Below are positions 16,459 to 25,816 of a stretch of DNA of 34,964 nt, piece by piece. Below the pieces are notes generated by a model that saw only the letters and a program-made list of their open reading frames with translations, was not told the DNA's origin and ran no database searches. Each line of letters begins with the position of its first letter. Positions within the stretch are counted from its first letter, which is position 1. The translations under genes and the position numbers were made by a program. Source of the stretch: Prevotella sp. (GTDB lineage: Bacteria; Bacteroidota; Bacteroidia; Bacteroidales; Bacteroidaceae); assembly GCA_017474925.1 (NCBI GenBank), contig JAFVGN010000010.1, positions 1-34,964 on the forward strand, written 5' to 3'.

Positions 16459-17505
16459 ATGGAACCACAGAAACTAATTCTATCAGAAGACTTGCAGCAG
16501 TCGTTAAGCCAAGCCATAGCCAACTGCAAGTATGACCGTCTATTCGTCCTATGCGACGAGACGACGCGAAAAGTTTGTTTGCCCATCATATCCGGCTACC
16601 GTTGCATGGAGGGGGCTCAGTGTATCACCATCCCTGCTGGCGACAAGCACAAGACAGTGGAGTCGCTTGCACACGTCTGGAGCAGTCTGCAACAGGGCGG
16701 TGCCACGCGGCACTCGCTGCTGGTAAACCTGGGGGGAGGCATGGTGACCGATCTGGGAGGCTTTGCAGCCTCGACATTCAAGCGCGGCATACCTTATATT
16801 AATATACCCACCACACTGCTGTCGATGGTCGATGCCAGCGTGGGGGGGAAGACCGGTGTCAACTTCGGTGGACTGAAAAACGAGGTAGGAGTGTTCAACA
16901 ATGCGCAATACGTCATTCTGGACACGACATTCCTCAAGACGATGGACCACGAGAACATCCTGTCAGGCTATGCAGAGATGCTGAAGCACGGCCTCATCAG
17001 CAACGAGCAGATGTGGGCGGCACTGATCAGCGAGGAGATAGACGTGGAGAGCGGGCGTTTTGCCGATGCCATCGCGCAAAGTGTAGCCGTAAAACAGCGC
17101 ATCGTACTGGAAGACCCCACAGAAAAAGGACTGCGCAAGGCACTGAATCTGGGACATACGGCAGGACACGCCTTCGAGTCGCTGGCCCTGGAGCGCAAGC
17201 CCGTGTTGCATGGATATGCCGTGGCTTGGGGACTGGTTGTTGAGCTATGGCTGTCGTGCGTCAAGACGTCGTTCCCACAAGAGCGCATGCGCCAGACAGT
17301 GGCCTTTATCCAGGAGCACTACGGCAAGATGGCCATCACATGTGACGACTACCCGCACCTGCTGGAGCTGATGCACCACGACAAGAAGAACATGGGAAAG
17401 GAAATTAACTTCACCTTACTGGGCGGCATCGGTGACATACGCATCAACCAGACCGCCACTGAGGAGGAAATCAAAGAGGCACTTGACTTCTACAGAGAGT
17501 CGTAG
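16459..17505 (+). CDS. aroB: 3-dehydroquinate synthase
   Basis: AroB converts DAHP to 3-dehydroquinate, the second step of the shikimate pathway. The end product, chorismate, also feeds the menaquinone genes next door. The 348-residue product has the NAD-binding GGGMVTDLGGFAAST stretch (about residues 93-107) and the active-site block PTTLLSMVDASVGGKTGVNF. The zinc ligands sit in GYAEMLKHG, LGHTAGHAFE and HGYAVAWG. The start matches the usual N-terminus of the Bacteroidetes enzyme. The last 35 bases overlap the 3' end of menE on the other strand. Confidence 0.95.
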   Translation: MEPQKLILSEDLQQSLSQAIANCKYDRLFVLCDETTRKVCLPIISGYRCMEGAQCITIPAGDKHKTVESLAHVWSSLQQGGATRHSLLVNLGGGMVTDLGGFAASTFKRGIPYINIPTTLLSMVDASVGGKTGVNFGGLKNEVGVFNNAQYVILDTTFLKTMDHENILSGYAEMLKHGLISNEQMWAALISEEIDVESGRFADAIAQSVAVKQRIVLEDPTEKGLRKALNLGHTAGHAFESLALERKPVLHGYAVAWGLVVELWLSCVKTSFPQERMRQTVAFIQEHYGKMAITCDDYPHLLELMHHDKKNMGKEINFTLLGGIGDIRINQTATEEEIKEALDFYRES

Positions 17506-18466
17506 CCAGCAGTTCAGCATCGTGACGGGCTGGCTTGCCTGTACCTGTAAGCGGCAGGCTACGGACAGAAAAGACACGGCGAGGGATCCAATACTTAGGC
17601 AGATGCTGGCGGCAGACGGCAAGCACAGCATCGGCATCGTTTGACTCGGTGAGCAGGACAACCTGTTCACCGAGTTGCGTGTCAGGGGTCTTGGTAATCA
17701 GGAAAGGATGGTCCAAATGAGGATGTAGCAGCCTTTCAACCTCTTCTATCTGTATCTTGACGCCACCAGAGCAGACCACATTGTCGCAACGACCCAAAAT
17801 ACGGAAGCGACAGCCGTCAAGCTGGGCAATATCGTTGGTAACCAGCGTCTCCTGACACACTTCAGGAGCCTGGATGACCAGACAGCCCTCGTCCGTGAGT
17901 GAGAGGGTGACACCCTGGAAAGGTGTATACCATTCTGAAGCGTCAGGACCGTTCAGGCGTCGCAAGGCTATGTGCGACAAGGTCTCTGTCATGCCATAGG
18001 TACTCCAGACATGGTGGGGAAAGGAACGCAGTTCACAAGCCAGGGCCTCGTCAATAGCCCCTCCACCAATGATCAGGTGGTGAATCTGCATCAGACGGCG
18101 GCGTTCGTCAGGAACCTGAAGTGAATTCCATACCTGCATGGGTACCATGGCCGCAAAGTCCACCGGCTGGTCATGTAAAGAGGCATGTGCCAGTGGATGG
18201 CTGCTGGGGGGGGCATCGATAAGACGAAGTCCACATGTCAAAGCACGCACAACCATCATCTTGCCTGCTATATAGTCCAGAGGCATGCAGAGCAAGGCAC
18301 TGTCACCCTCCTTCAGTCCCAGGAAGCGACAAGTAGTAATAGCAGAAGCCTGCATGCGACGCTTCTCGACATACATGGGCTTAGGACTACCCGTCGAACC
18401 GCTGGTATGCACCAGAAGCGTAGGGCTGTCATCATGCCACTGGGCTAAGAATTCCTGCAAATCCAT
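17471..18466 (-). CDS. menE: o-Succinylbenzoate-CoA ligase, short form
   Basis: MenE activates o-succinylbenzoate to its CoA thioester with ATP. The 331-residue product has the AMP-binding loop TSGSTGSPKP (residues 20-29), the STYGMTET motif, and the C-terminal lid region with PLTGTGKPARHD near the end. It is about 120 residues shorter than E. coli MenE (451) because the N-terminal subdomain is missing; the chain starts just before the P-loop. The upstream menC overlaps it by 22 bases, so the short start is forced by context. Short forms seem normal in Bacteroidetes. Last gene of the menaquinone operon. Confidence 0.85.
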   Translation of the reverse strand: MDLQEFLAQWHDDSPTLLVHTSGSTGSPKPMYVEKRRMQASAITTCRFLGLKEGDSALLCMPLDYIAGKMMVVRALTCGLRLIDAPPSSHPLAHASLHDQPVDFAAMVPMQVWNSLQVPDERRRLMQIHHLIIGGGAIDEALACELRSFPHHVWSTYGMTETLSHIALRRLNGPDASEWYTPFQGVTLSLTDEGCLVIQAPEVCQETLVTNDIAQLDGCRFRILGRCDNVVCSGGVKIQIEEVERLLHPHLDHPFLITKTPDTQLGEQVVLLTESNDADAVLAVCRQHLPKYWIPRRVFSVRSLPLTGTGKPARHDAELLATTLCRSQVPL

Positions 18467-19509
18467 AGTTGGTCACCACGTATCTCCAATGGCATAGGAA
18501 TGTTGTCGGTAAACAGCTGTCCTGTACCCAATCCCTGTGGTAGGGTCAGCTGGTTACCATAGACGTCACTGCAGAACTGCGCAATGGCATTGAGTCCGAT
18601 ATTGCTTTCGAGTGCCGAGGTTATCCAGGTGCCGATACCCATGTCGCGGGCAATTTCTATCCATTCGCGACACCCTGCCATACCTCCATGCAACGAAGGT
18701 TTGAGAATGATATAACTGGGACGGATAATATTGAGCATCTGGCGCTTCTGCCCAGGATCGTTAATGCCAATGAGTTCCTCATCGAGTGCAATGGGCAGGG
18801 GCGATTCACGGCACAGCTCAGCCATATTGCTCCACTGACCGGCCTTGATGGGCTGCTCGATGGAATGTAGGGCATACTGCGACAATAGTTCCAACTTGTA
18901 GAGTGCCTCCTCGAAAGGGAAAGCGCCATTGGCATCAACACGCAACTGCAATTGCCGGGGGCCGTAGTGCTGGCGCAACTCGCGCAGGAGGTCGAGCTCG
19001 GCATCGAAATCGATGGCTCCAATCTTCAGTTTGATACAGCGAAACCCCTGTTCCAGTTTCTGACTGATACGCTGATGCATCTCATCGTAGCTACCCATCC
19101 ATATAAGTCCGTTGATGGGGATGCCTTGCTCGCCACGTGCAAAGGGAGTGGAAAAGAGCAAGGGGGGCTGACTGTCGCGCGTGGAGTGAAGTGTGTTCTG
19201 TGAAGCTTGCTGAGCATGGAGAGAGCGCATGGCCGTCTCAAGGCCAAAAAGCATGGAGGGATAGTCGCGCAACGATTCTTCATCAATGACACCTGTCTGT
19301 TCCACGTCGTCGCAAAACCGTCGTAGCACGGTCTGATAATCAGACAGGTCATCACAGCTCAACAGGGGCAGGGGTGCACACTCACCCACTCCGACAGCAT
19401 CACCGTCAGCTATGCTCACCAGCCATATCTTCCTCTCAGTATATACGCCCCGACTGGTACCTGCCGGCTGCCGGAAGTGGAGCACGCGTTCTACTATGCT
19501 GATCTTCAT
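18445..19509 (-). CDS. menC: o-Succinylbenzoate synthase
   Basis: MenC dehydrates SHCHC to o-succinylbenzoate and belongs to the enolase superfamily. In the 354-residue product the first catalytic Lys region is [12 protein letters not shown], the metal ligands appear in [15 protein letters not shown] and ALDEELIG, and the second Lys in [11 protein letters not shown]. The capping domain is at the N-terminus. Its ATG overlaps the menB stop by four bases and its 3' end overlaps menE by 22, so translation along the operon is probably coupled. Confidence 0.9.
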   Translation of the reverse strand: MKISIVERVLHFRQPAGTSRGVYTERKIWLVSIADGDAVGVGECAPLPLLSCDDLSDYQTVLRRFCDDVEQTGVIDEESLRDYPSMLFGLETAMRSLHAQQASQNTLHSTRDSQPPLLFSTPFARGEQGIPINGLIWMGSYDEMHQRISQKLEQGFRCIKLKIGAIDFDAELDLLRELRQHYGPRQLQLRVDANGAFPFEEALYKLELLSQYALHSIEQPIKAGQWSNMAELCRESPLPIALDEELIGINDPGQKRQMLNIIRPSYIILKPSLHGGMAGCREWIEIARDMGIGTWITSALESNIGLNAIAQFCSDVYGNQLTLPQGLGTGQLFTDNIPMPLEIRGDQLWICRNS

Positions 19510-20363
19510 GGAATCTGGGGATATTTGTCAAAGTCAGGCTTACGCTTCTCCAAGAAGGCCTTGCCACCCTCCTGAGCCTCGTCCAGGAAATAGTAGAGCA
19601 TCGTAGCGTCGCCTGCCAGCTGCTGTATGCCAGCTTGTCCATCGAGCTCAGCATTCAGTCCAGCCTTAATCATGCGCAGGGCGATGGGCGAATGCAACAT
19701 CATATGCTGTGCCCAGCGCACACACTCATCTTCCAGTTCACTGAGGGGAACGACCTTGTTGACCATACCCATAGCCTCAGCCTCACTGGCCGTATACTGA
19801 CGACACATGAACCATATCTCACGAGCCTTCTTCTGACCTACGATGCGAGCCAGATAGCTACTGCCAAAACCTGCATCAAACGAGCCTACCTTGGGTCCCG
19901 TCTGTCCGAAGAGGGCATTCTCTGAAGCTATTGTCAGGTCGCACACCAGATGCAGCACATGGCCACCGCCAATAGCATAACCGTTCACCATAGCAATGAC
20001 GGGCTTGGGCAACCGACGAATCTGCATCTGCACATCCAACACACTCAGACGGGGCACTCCGTCGTCATCAATATAGCCACCACGCCCCTTGACATGCATG
20101 TCACCTCCAGAGCAGAAGGCGTGTTTGACGTCTTCCAAACGCTGTCCTTCAGGAACTTCCGACATGGCCCCAGTGAGCAGCACCACACGGATGCGCTGCA
20201 ACTCACGGCACATGGCAAAGGCCTGGCTCAGCTCAAGTGTCGTCCTAGGCGTAAAAGCGTTCCTGTATCTGGGACGGTTGATGGTAATCTTCGCGATACC
20301 CTCGTACTCCTCGAAAAGTATCTCCTCGAATTTCTGAATCTCTTTCCAATCTCTCTGTTGCAT
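19506..20363 (-). CDS. menB: 1,4-Dihydroxy-2-naphthoyl-CoA synthase
   Basis: MenB closes the second ring of the naphthoquinone from o-succinylbenzoyl-CoA. The 285-residue crotonase-fold protein has [16 protein letters not shown] near the N-terminus and the oxyanion-hole region [11 protein letters not shown]. The MenB-specific block [20 protein letters not shown] follows, and the C-terminus [14 protein letters not shown] is typical. All conserved parts are present. It follows menD by 20 bases. Confidence 0.95.
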   Translation of the reverse strand: MQQRDWKEIQKFEEILFEEYEGIAKITINRPRYRNAFTPRTTLELSQAFAMCRELQRIRVVLLTGAMSEVPEGQRLEDVKHAFCSGGDMHVKGRGGYIDDDGVPRLSVLDVQMQIRRLPKPVIAMVNGYAIGGGHVLHLVCDLTIASENALFGQTGPKVGSFDAGFGSSYLARIVGQKKAREIWFMCRQYTASEAEAMGMVNKVVPLSELEDECVRWAQHMMLHSPIALRMIKAGLNAELDGQAGIQQLAGDATMLYYFLDEAQEGGKAFLEKRKPDFDKYPQIP

Positions 20364-20383
20364 ACGATTTCTCTTGCTATGAT

Positions 20384-22132
20384 TTATTTCTTTGGTTTCT
20401 CTCTTTCCATAGAATGTGCTACAGTCTGGTAATACTGCTTAAAGGCCCTCTCGTCTGCAGCTGCATCGGTAATCACCTCCAACAACAAAGGACGCTGACT
20501 TTCCGCCTGCAACAGCCAACGGATGCCCTGCTGCATGGACGCCATGTCGACTGCCTGGCGATAAACGACACGATTCTGCTGGCAGATACCCTCTGCGGTT
20601 GTCTGATGCTCAGCGGCTACATACTTGTCACGGGCAGGGCTCTGTTCCAGTCCTGGCAGCATGTTAAAGATGCCGCCACAACCATTGTTTAGCAGCAGGA
20701 TACGCAGTTTCCCGTTGAGATCCTGGTTCCACAGTGCATTCTGGTCATAGAAGAAGCTCAGATCGCCAATGACGATGAATGTAGGATTCTTCGCAACCAA
20801 AGAGAAGCCAGCCACTGTGGACAGCGAGCCGTCAATACCATTGACCCCGCGGTTGCAGTAGACATAGCCGGAGGAATAGATGCAGGACAGGCGCACAGCC
20901 ATAGAATTTGCAGAAAAAAGATTCCAAGTGATATCGGAATCCCCCAATTGCTGTTCAAAATCCTTCACGACGGCCATCTGTGAATAAGGAGGAGAATACG
21001 TTTCTGTTACAACTGTCACACATTCGAGTTCTTTTTGCCAACGGAGCACATATTCTGACTTGTCTACCAATGCTCCCAAAGATTCCTCGGCATCCTCATT
21101 GTATTCTTCGATAAGGGTAGGATTGCCCAGATAATTATCCAGCCATAAAAGCATGGTGAGGAAAGTGCTCTTCATCACTCCCTTGGTACGCATAAAGGTA
21201 TCGTGCAACTGTCCGTCGGCCGATATTTCCCAGAAATCGGCATGTGTATCTTTACGCAAGAACTTTTTCAATCGCTTGCTGACGATGGTTCCTCCATAAA
21301 GCACAAAATCTGGTTGCAAACTTTCATCCTCGCCCTTGGCATAAAGCACTTCGTCAAAATGAGTGGTGCCCAGGTCGCTGCCCAAAGGCTCATAGAGCAA
21401 TACTGCGTGCTTCCTCAGATGCTCCAGCTCATGGTCTTTCAGTACGGTCTCCCTATTCTGGCCTATCACAATCATCGGGCGTTTGGCACCCCAAAACTCC
21501 GCTAACAATCCGCTGTTTTCTATGTCCAGATAACCCACAGAGCCATCCCATCTGCTAAAGATAGCCTCGCGTGGCAGTTCCTTCACGTCAAATTGGAAAA
21601 GCGGTTCTGAGATTGGTACATTGATATGGACAGGACCTCCACCTCGATCTAGGTCTTCATTTAGGTCTTCCGTAAGAGCTTCGCAGATTAGTCGATTGCA
21701 ATACCAATGTTCTTCTGGGTCATGCGGCTCAGGCAGAGAAACGGCCTTACGTACAAAACGTCCTAAGGCGTCAGGTTGGGGAAGTGTCTGACCATCCAAC
21801 TGGTCTATCCACTGGGGAGGACGATCGGCAGAAACCACCACTAAGGATACATGCTGATAGTATGCCTCGGCAACAGCAGGGGCCAGATTGAGCAGGGCTG
21901 TGCCACTGGTGACACAAACCACGACAGGCTCACATGTACACAATGCCATTCCCAAAGCATAAAAGCCAGCCGAGCGCTCGTCTGTCACGGGATGGCACTG
22001 GATATCAGGACACTCATGGAAATTATGGACAATGGGGGCATTCCTACTTCCTGGGCATACCACGGCATGCCGAACACCATGAGCCACAAGCAGCGCCGTC
22101 AATATGTTAACATTCTCCTTATTGCTATACAT
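20384..22132 (-). CDS. menD: SEPHCHC synthase
   Basis: MenD joins 2-oxoglutarate and isochorismate with thiamine diphosphate, the committed step of menaquinone synthesis. The 582-residue product has the N-terminal [11 protein letters not shown] block, the ThDP glutamate region and the C-terminal cofactor motif [14 protein letters not shown] with [16 protein letters not shown]. The reading frame stays open for 91 more codons upstream, but that part overlaps menF and looks unlike MenD. The ATG at 22132, which gives [15 protein letters not shown], is the natural start, 19 bases after the menF stop. Confidence 0.94.
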   Translation of the reverse strand: MYSNKENVNILTALLVAHGVRHAVVCPGSRNAPIVHNFHECPDIQCHPVTDERSAGFYALGMALCTCEPVVVCVTSGTALLNLAPAVAEAYYQHVSLVVVSADRPPQWIDQLDGQTLPQPDALGRFVRKAVSLPEPHDPEEHWYCNRLICEALTEDLNEDLDRGGGPVHINVPISEPLFQFDVKELPREAIFSRWDGSVGYLDIENSGLLAEFWGAKRPMIVIGQNRETVLKDHELEHLRKHAVLLYEPLGSDLGTTHFDEVLYAKGEDESLQPDFVLYGGTIVSKRLKKFLRKDTHADFWEISADGQLHDTFMRTKGVMKSTFLTMLLWLDNYLGNPTLIEEYNEDAEESLGALVDKSEYVLRWQKELECVTVVTETYSPPYSQMAVVKDFEQQLGDSDITWNLFSANSMAVRLSCIYSSGYVYCNRGVNGIDGSLSTVAGFSLVAKNPTFIVIGDLSFFYDQNALWNQDLNGKLRILLLNNGCGGIFNMLPGLEQSPARDKYVAAEHQTTAEGICQQNRVVYRQAVDMASMQQGIRWLLQAESQRPLLLEVITDAAADERAFKQYYQTVAHSMEREKPKK

Positions 22133-22151
22133 GATTATGATAGTATTCCGT

Positions 22152-23183
22152 TTATAAAATATTCCGCATGGTGTCCAACTTGGCTTCTGTCTCTTGCCAC
22201 TCTTGTTCCTCGTCGCTGTCTGTGAGCAGTCCGCCGCCAGCATATAGTCTGTAGCCGTTGGCATGAATGGCCATGCAACGCAGGGTGACAAACAGGCTCG
22301 TAAGGCCGTCAACAGCCAACGGTCCCATGAATCCGCTATAATAGGAACGGTCGTGGTGCTCATTCTGAAGAATGAAGCGGAAGGCTTCCTTCTTGGGCAG
22401 TCCACAGACTGCTGGGGTCGGATGTAAGGCCTCTATCAGCAGTCCAATCCGTGAACGGTCAGACAAGGTGAAACGGAAATCGCTACGAAGATGGGCCAGA
22501 TGACCAGCACGCACGGTACACGGACCTTCCTCTGAGAAGTCATTGGTAAACTGCTCCAACTGCTGGGCAACATAGGTGGCAACAAAGCGCTGTTCCTTCA
22601 GGTTCTTGTCGCCCCAAAGCAAATGCTCAGCCCATGGCTGAGTGCCTGCAAGGGCTACTGTCTGCCATTGCCGATCACTACTGGCCAACAGCACTTCAGG
22701 TGTCGCTGCCAGCCAAAGACCGCTTTGCTTGGTATAGGACAGCGCGATGAACATACGGGGATAGCATTCACACGCCCTGTTGAACAGTTCGAGCGGTGCC
22801 ACTTCTTCCTTACTTTTCAACTCGACACTTCTCGACAACACAAGTTTCTGGAAATCACCGTTGAGCAGATGGGAATGGAAGTTGACAAAGTCAATATGGT
22901 AGTTTTCGCGTGTACAAGGGGACGTGGAAGTGTTGCTTTCCTCCAGAGTGGAGCATGCAATGTCTGCGGGAAGAATGAAAGAATGCGGTTCTCCCACCTG
23001 AATACCATCAGGTTGCTGAGGACGAATAACCAATATAGGCCGTTCAGCAGATGGTGCAAAAGGAGCCACAACGAATCCGCACTGAGTACCCAACTCAACA
23101 GGCGATGCTACCTCTAAGACCTCGCCCGTCAGCAACGTACACTTGCTGGCATACGGCATACGATACAAAGCAAAACCTGTCAT
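22152..23183 (-). CDS. menF: Isochorismate synthase
   Basis: MenF isomerises chorismate to isochorismate, the entry to menaquinone synthesis. The 343-residue protein has the chorismate-binding fold. Conserved segments are LVLSRSVELK, LAATPEVLL, ALAGTQPWAE, the WGDKNLKEQRFV helix, HLRSDFRF and, near the end, the LYAGGGLL loop with the following metal-binding acidic residues. It is shorter than E. coli MenF (431), mainly at the N-terminus, as is common here. Its ATG overlaps the stop codon of the preceding thioesterase gene by one base. Confidence 0.9.
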   Translation of the reverse strand: MTGFALYRMPYASKCTLLTGEVLEVASPVELGTQCGFVVAPFAPSAERPILVIRPQQPDGIQVGEPHSFILPADIACSTLEESNTSTSPCTRENYHIDFVNFHSHLLNGDFQKLVLSRSVELKSKEEVAPLELFNRACECYPRMFIALSYTKQSGLWLAATPEVLLASSDRQWQTVALAGTQPWAEHLLWGDKNLKEQRFVATYVAQQLEQFTNDFSEEGPCTVRAGHLAHLRSDFRFTLSDRSRIGLLIEALHPTPAVCGLPKKEAFRFILQNEHHDRSYYSGFMGPLAVDGLTSLFVTLRCMAIHANGYRLYAGGGLLTDSDEEQEWQETEAKLDTMRNIL

Positions 23184-23593
23184 TACTTTTTCTTGATAAT
23201 ATAGTTTGTCACTCTGACTGTACTGATGAGTTCACCTGCAGAGTTACGGATGTCGACATTCCACACATGTAGTGTCTTGCCTTTGTGCTGCAGACTGGCA
23301 TAAGCGGTCACCGTGTCACCCTCACTGACGGCCTGCACGTGGCTGCCGCTGACCTCTATGCCCACACAGGCACAGCCTGGGCATAGGGCCGAAGATCCGA
23401 CGCCTGCCACATTCTCAGCCAAAGCCAGCGACGCACCACCACTAAGGAAGCCAAAGGGCTGACGATTACGCTCGTCTACTTTCATCCGCGCCATACAAGT
23501 ATCGTCCTCGGATGTAGAGATGAACTCCATTCCGAGGGCGGTACTCAAATTGGGCTTTGATGCTATAATCTGATTGATTGTTTCTACGTTCAT
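23183..23593 (-). CDS. menI: Hotdog-fold thioesterase, probable DHNA-CoA hydrolase
   Basis: A 136-residue single-domain hotdog thioesterase of the PaaI/YdiI type. The motif PFGFLSGGASLALAENVAGVGS carries the catalytic Glu in the AEN turn, equivalent to the Glu in E. coli YdiI (MenI). Within a menaquinone operon the natural substrate is 1,4-dihydroxy-2-naphthoyl-CoA, whose hydrolysis is otherwise missing here; that role is inferred. The frame extends 15 codons further upstream into the ROK gene, but ATG 23593 is one base past the ROK stop codon and fits the family. Confidence 0.75.
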   Translation of the reverse strand: MNVETINQIIASKPNLSTALGMEFISTSEDDTCMARMKVDERNRQPFGFLSGGASLALAENVAGVGSSALCPGCACVGIEVSGSHVQAVSEGDTVTAYASLQHKGKTLHVWNVDIRNSAGELISTVRVTNYIIKKK

Positions 23594-23594
23594 C

Positions 23595-24578
23595 CTATTT
23601 GAACAATGAGTATTCCTGAACTTCCCAAGCCAGGGCACTGGCGCCTAACACCTCACGTTCGTGGTCGTTCAAACTGGAGACAATAATCTTAATATTACCA
23701 CGCATGTTCGGGAACACATGAGAGTCAAACGACTCGCGCAGCGAATCCATCATCCACTTGCCAGCATGCGAAATACCACCTGTCAGGATGATTGCTTGCG
23801 GATCAACGACCGATGCATAATTGGCCAGCCCGATACCCAACAAGTAACCTGTACGTCGATAGACCTCCATCGCCAACTCGTCGTGTTGTTCACAGCATTC
23901 TGAAATAACACGTGGCGACAGATAGTCCAAGTCACGCATCAGCGAGGGGGCACTGCTCTCGGCCATCAGCTCATGGGCTGTCTGCACAACACCTTTGGCA
24001 GCACAATAAGCCTCCAGACAACCGTTTTTCCCACAACCGCACTTGCGACCGTTGTCTACCAGACAGGTATGTCCTATCTCGCCAGCAAAGCCCTTGAAGC
24101 CTTTGTGCCCGCGACCTTGAGAGAAGAAACAGCTGCCCAAGCCCACGCCAAGGGAAACAACGACAAAATCCTTCATTCCATGAGCCATACCATAGCTATA
24201 CTCGCCCAAGGCCGACACATGTGCATCATTGGCAACAGCAACGGCTAATCCCAGGCGGTCGCGCAACATGGCAGCCAGGGGGAGAACTCCTTTCCACGGC
24301 AGGTTTGCAGCATTGACAATGCAGCCTGTCAAGGAATTAGCACTTGGAGCCGCAACGCCTACAGAACGGATACTCATGAATCCGCCGTTGGCTTCCATCA
24401 GCTCCACCATCTTCTCTACCAGTTTCGTTACATAGTCATTAACATTGCCATAGTCGGACGTCGCAAACTCATCTTCAGCAATGATATTGCCCCGTATATC
24501 CACAATAGCATACGTTGTACGCTCGTTGCTAATGTCAATACCCATGACACGTGATTTGATCACCTCTTCTTCCATCAT
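23595..24578 (-). CDS. ROK family sugar kinase, probable glucokinase
   Basis: A 327-residue ROK protein without the N-terminal helix-turn-helix of ROK repressors, so likely a kinase acting on glucose or a related sugar. The catalytic Asp is present in ANDAH (D118). The sugar-binding EIGH and the zinc-binding CGCGKNGCLE (C-x-C-x4-C) follow, then the second nucleotide motif LTGGISHAG. Two ATG codons in a row (24578 and 24575) are possible starts. It follows a paralogue by 49 bases and sits one base before the thioesterase gene, so it is read as part of the menaquinone message. The exact substrate is unknown. Confidence 0.82.
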   Translation of the reverse strand: MMEEEVIKSRVMGIDISNERTTYAIVDIRGNIIAEDEFATSDYGNVNDYVTKLVEKMVELMEANGGFMSIRSVGVAAPSANSLTGCIVNAANLPWKGVLPLAAMLRDRLGLAVAVANDAHVSALGEYSYGMAHGMKDFVVVSLGVGLGSCFFSQGRGHKGFKGFAGEIGHTCLVDNGRKCGCGKNGCLEAYCAAKGVVQTAHELMAESSAPSLMRDLDYLSPRVISECCEQHDELAMEVYRRTGYLLGIGLANYASVVDPQAIILTGGISHAGKWMMDSLRESFDSHVFPNMRGNIKIIVSSLNDHEREVLGASALAWEVQEYSLFK

Positions 24579-24627
24579 TGAAAATAGTTGTTGTTAGTTG
24601 ATATTGTATTTTCTTCGTTCTTTCGTG

Positions 24628-25608
24628 TCACTTAAACAGCGAATACTCTTCCACTTCCCAAGCCAGTGCACTGGCCCCCAGCACGTCCATTTCTCCTTCT
24701 TCCAAAGCCGAGGCCAAAAACTTCACGTTGCCTTGGATGTTATGGAACACATGCTCATTGAAAGCTTTCTCGACAGGGTCAATCAGCCACTCACGGGCAT
24801 GAGTCACCCTGCCAGTAAGAATGATGGCCTCTGGATTGACCACCGAGGCATAGTTGGCCAGTCCAACGCCCAACATGGTTCCAACGCGACGCATCGTCTC
24901 ACGAGCCACTGCGTCACCCTCAAAGCAGAAAGCAATAACCTGTTTATACGTCAGATTTTCCACCTGACGCAATGGAGAAGGCTCGCTGCTCTCGGCAAGA
25001 ACCTCTTTGGCCGTCAACACGATACCCTTGGTTGAGACGTACATTTCCAGACAGCCCTTGTGGCCACAGCCACACTGACGGCCACCAACCACTGCACAAG
25101 TATGGCCTATCTCACCAGCAAAGCCGTTCTGTCCCAAATGGGGCTGTCCTTCTGAGAACAAGCAACTGCCCACTCCATTGCCAATGGTCAGCAAAATGAA
25201 GTTCTTCAAACCGTGAGCAGCACCATAGGCATGCTCACCAATAGCACGCACGTGGGCATTATTACCAAGTGCCACAGCCAACCCCAAGCGATCGCGCAAC
25301 ATAGCCGCCAGAGGTACTACACCTTTCCAAGGCATATTAGGCGAATTGACCATGCTGCCCATACGGAAATTGCCACTGGGCACGCTGATACCCACAGAAC
25401 GGATGCTTTCATAGCCGCCGTTTTCCTCAACCAGCATCAATATCTGCTCACTCAGACGAGAGGTATAGTCTGCTATATTAGGGTTATCACCTGTAGGAAA
25501 AGAACTCTTCGCAAGAATGTTTCCACGAATGTCAACCACAGCTAACATGGTTGTGTCCAAACCAATATCTACACCGACGACACGGGTCTTCAAAATTTCA
25601 TATGCCAT
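24628..25608 (-). CDS. ROK family protein with altered catalytic residue
   Basis: A 326-residue paralogue of the next gene, similar along its whole length (for example the shared LAAMLRDRLGLAVA, EIGHTC and LTG blocks). It keeps the zinc site CGCGHKGCLE, but the catalytic Asp position reads GNNAH: residue 117 is Asn (AAT at 25260-25258, minus strand). ROK kinases use this Asp as the base that activates the sugar hydroxyl, so activity should be very low or absent. It may instead sense sugar or regulate its partner. An in-frame TTG at 25620 exists, but ATG at 25608 fits better. First gene behind the operon promoter. Confidence 0.82.
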   Translation of the reverse strand: MAYEILKTRVVGVDIGLDTTMLAVVDIRGNILAKSSFPTGDNPNIADYTSRLSEQILMLVEENGGYESIRSVGISVPSGNFRMGSMVNSPNMPWKGVVPLAAMLRDRLGLAVALGNNAHVRAIGEHAYGAAHGLKNFILLTIGNGVGSCLFSEGQPHLGQNGFAGEIGHTCAVVGGRQCGCGHKGCLEMYVSTKGIVLTAKEVLAESSEPSPLRQVENLTYKQVIAFCFEGDAVARETMRRVGTMLGVGLANYASVVNPEAIILTGRVTHAREWLIDPVEKAFNEHVFHNIQGNVKFLASALEEGEMDVLGASALAWEVEEYSLFK

Positions 25609-25642
25609 ATTTTTGTACAAATGTGTGGGTTCGTATGGGGTA

Positions 25643-25674
25643 CAAATATAGCCATTTATTTCTAAACATCCAAA
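25643..25674 (-). promoter_or_regulatory. Promoter of the ROK-menaquinone operon
   Basis: On the minus strand TTTG (25674-25671), 20 bases, TATATTTG (25650-25643): full consensus, 35 bases before the ROK start. No other promoter is evident before menE, so the eight genes may form one transcription unit. Confidence 0.6.
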
Positions 25675-25775
25675 CTTTTGTCAAATATTTAGCATTTATT
25701 TATAGTGCCAGTCAGTATTTCCTTGCTTTTAAACTATTTTTGTTGTCTTTTTCTCCTCAATTCATTTTTTTTTCG

Positions 25776-25783
25776 TAACTTTG
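25776..25783 (+). promoter_or_regulatory. -7 box of lysS
   Basis: TAACTTTG matches TAnnTTTG, 33 bases before the lysS ATG. No TTTG is found at the expected -33 distance; the upstream stretch is T-rich. Confidence 0.5.
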
Positions 25784-25816
25784 CAAGCGTATTGTGAACA
25801 TATAGCATAACAAGAT

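Noticed and set aside
22133-22405. Extended N-terminus of menD (91 more codons)
   Set aside because: It overlaps the conserved end of menF and does not resemble MenD; the ATG at 22132 gives the expected start.
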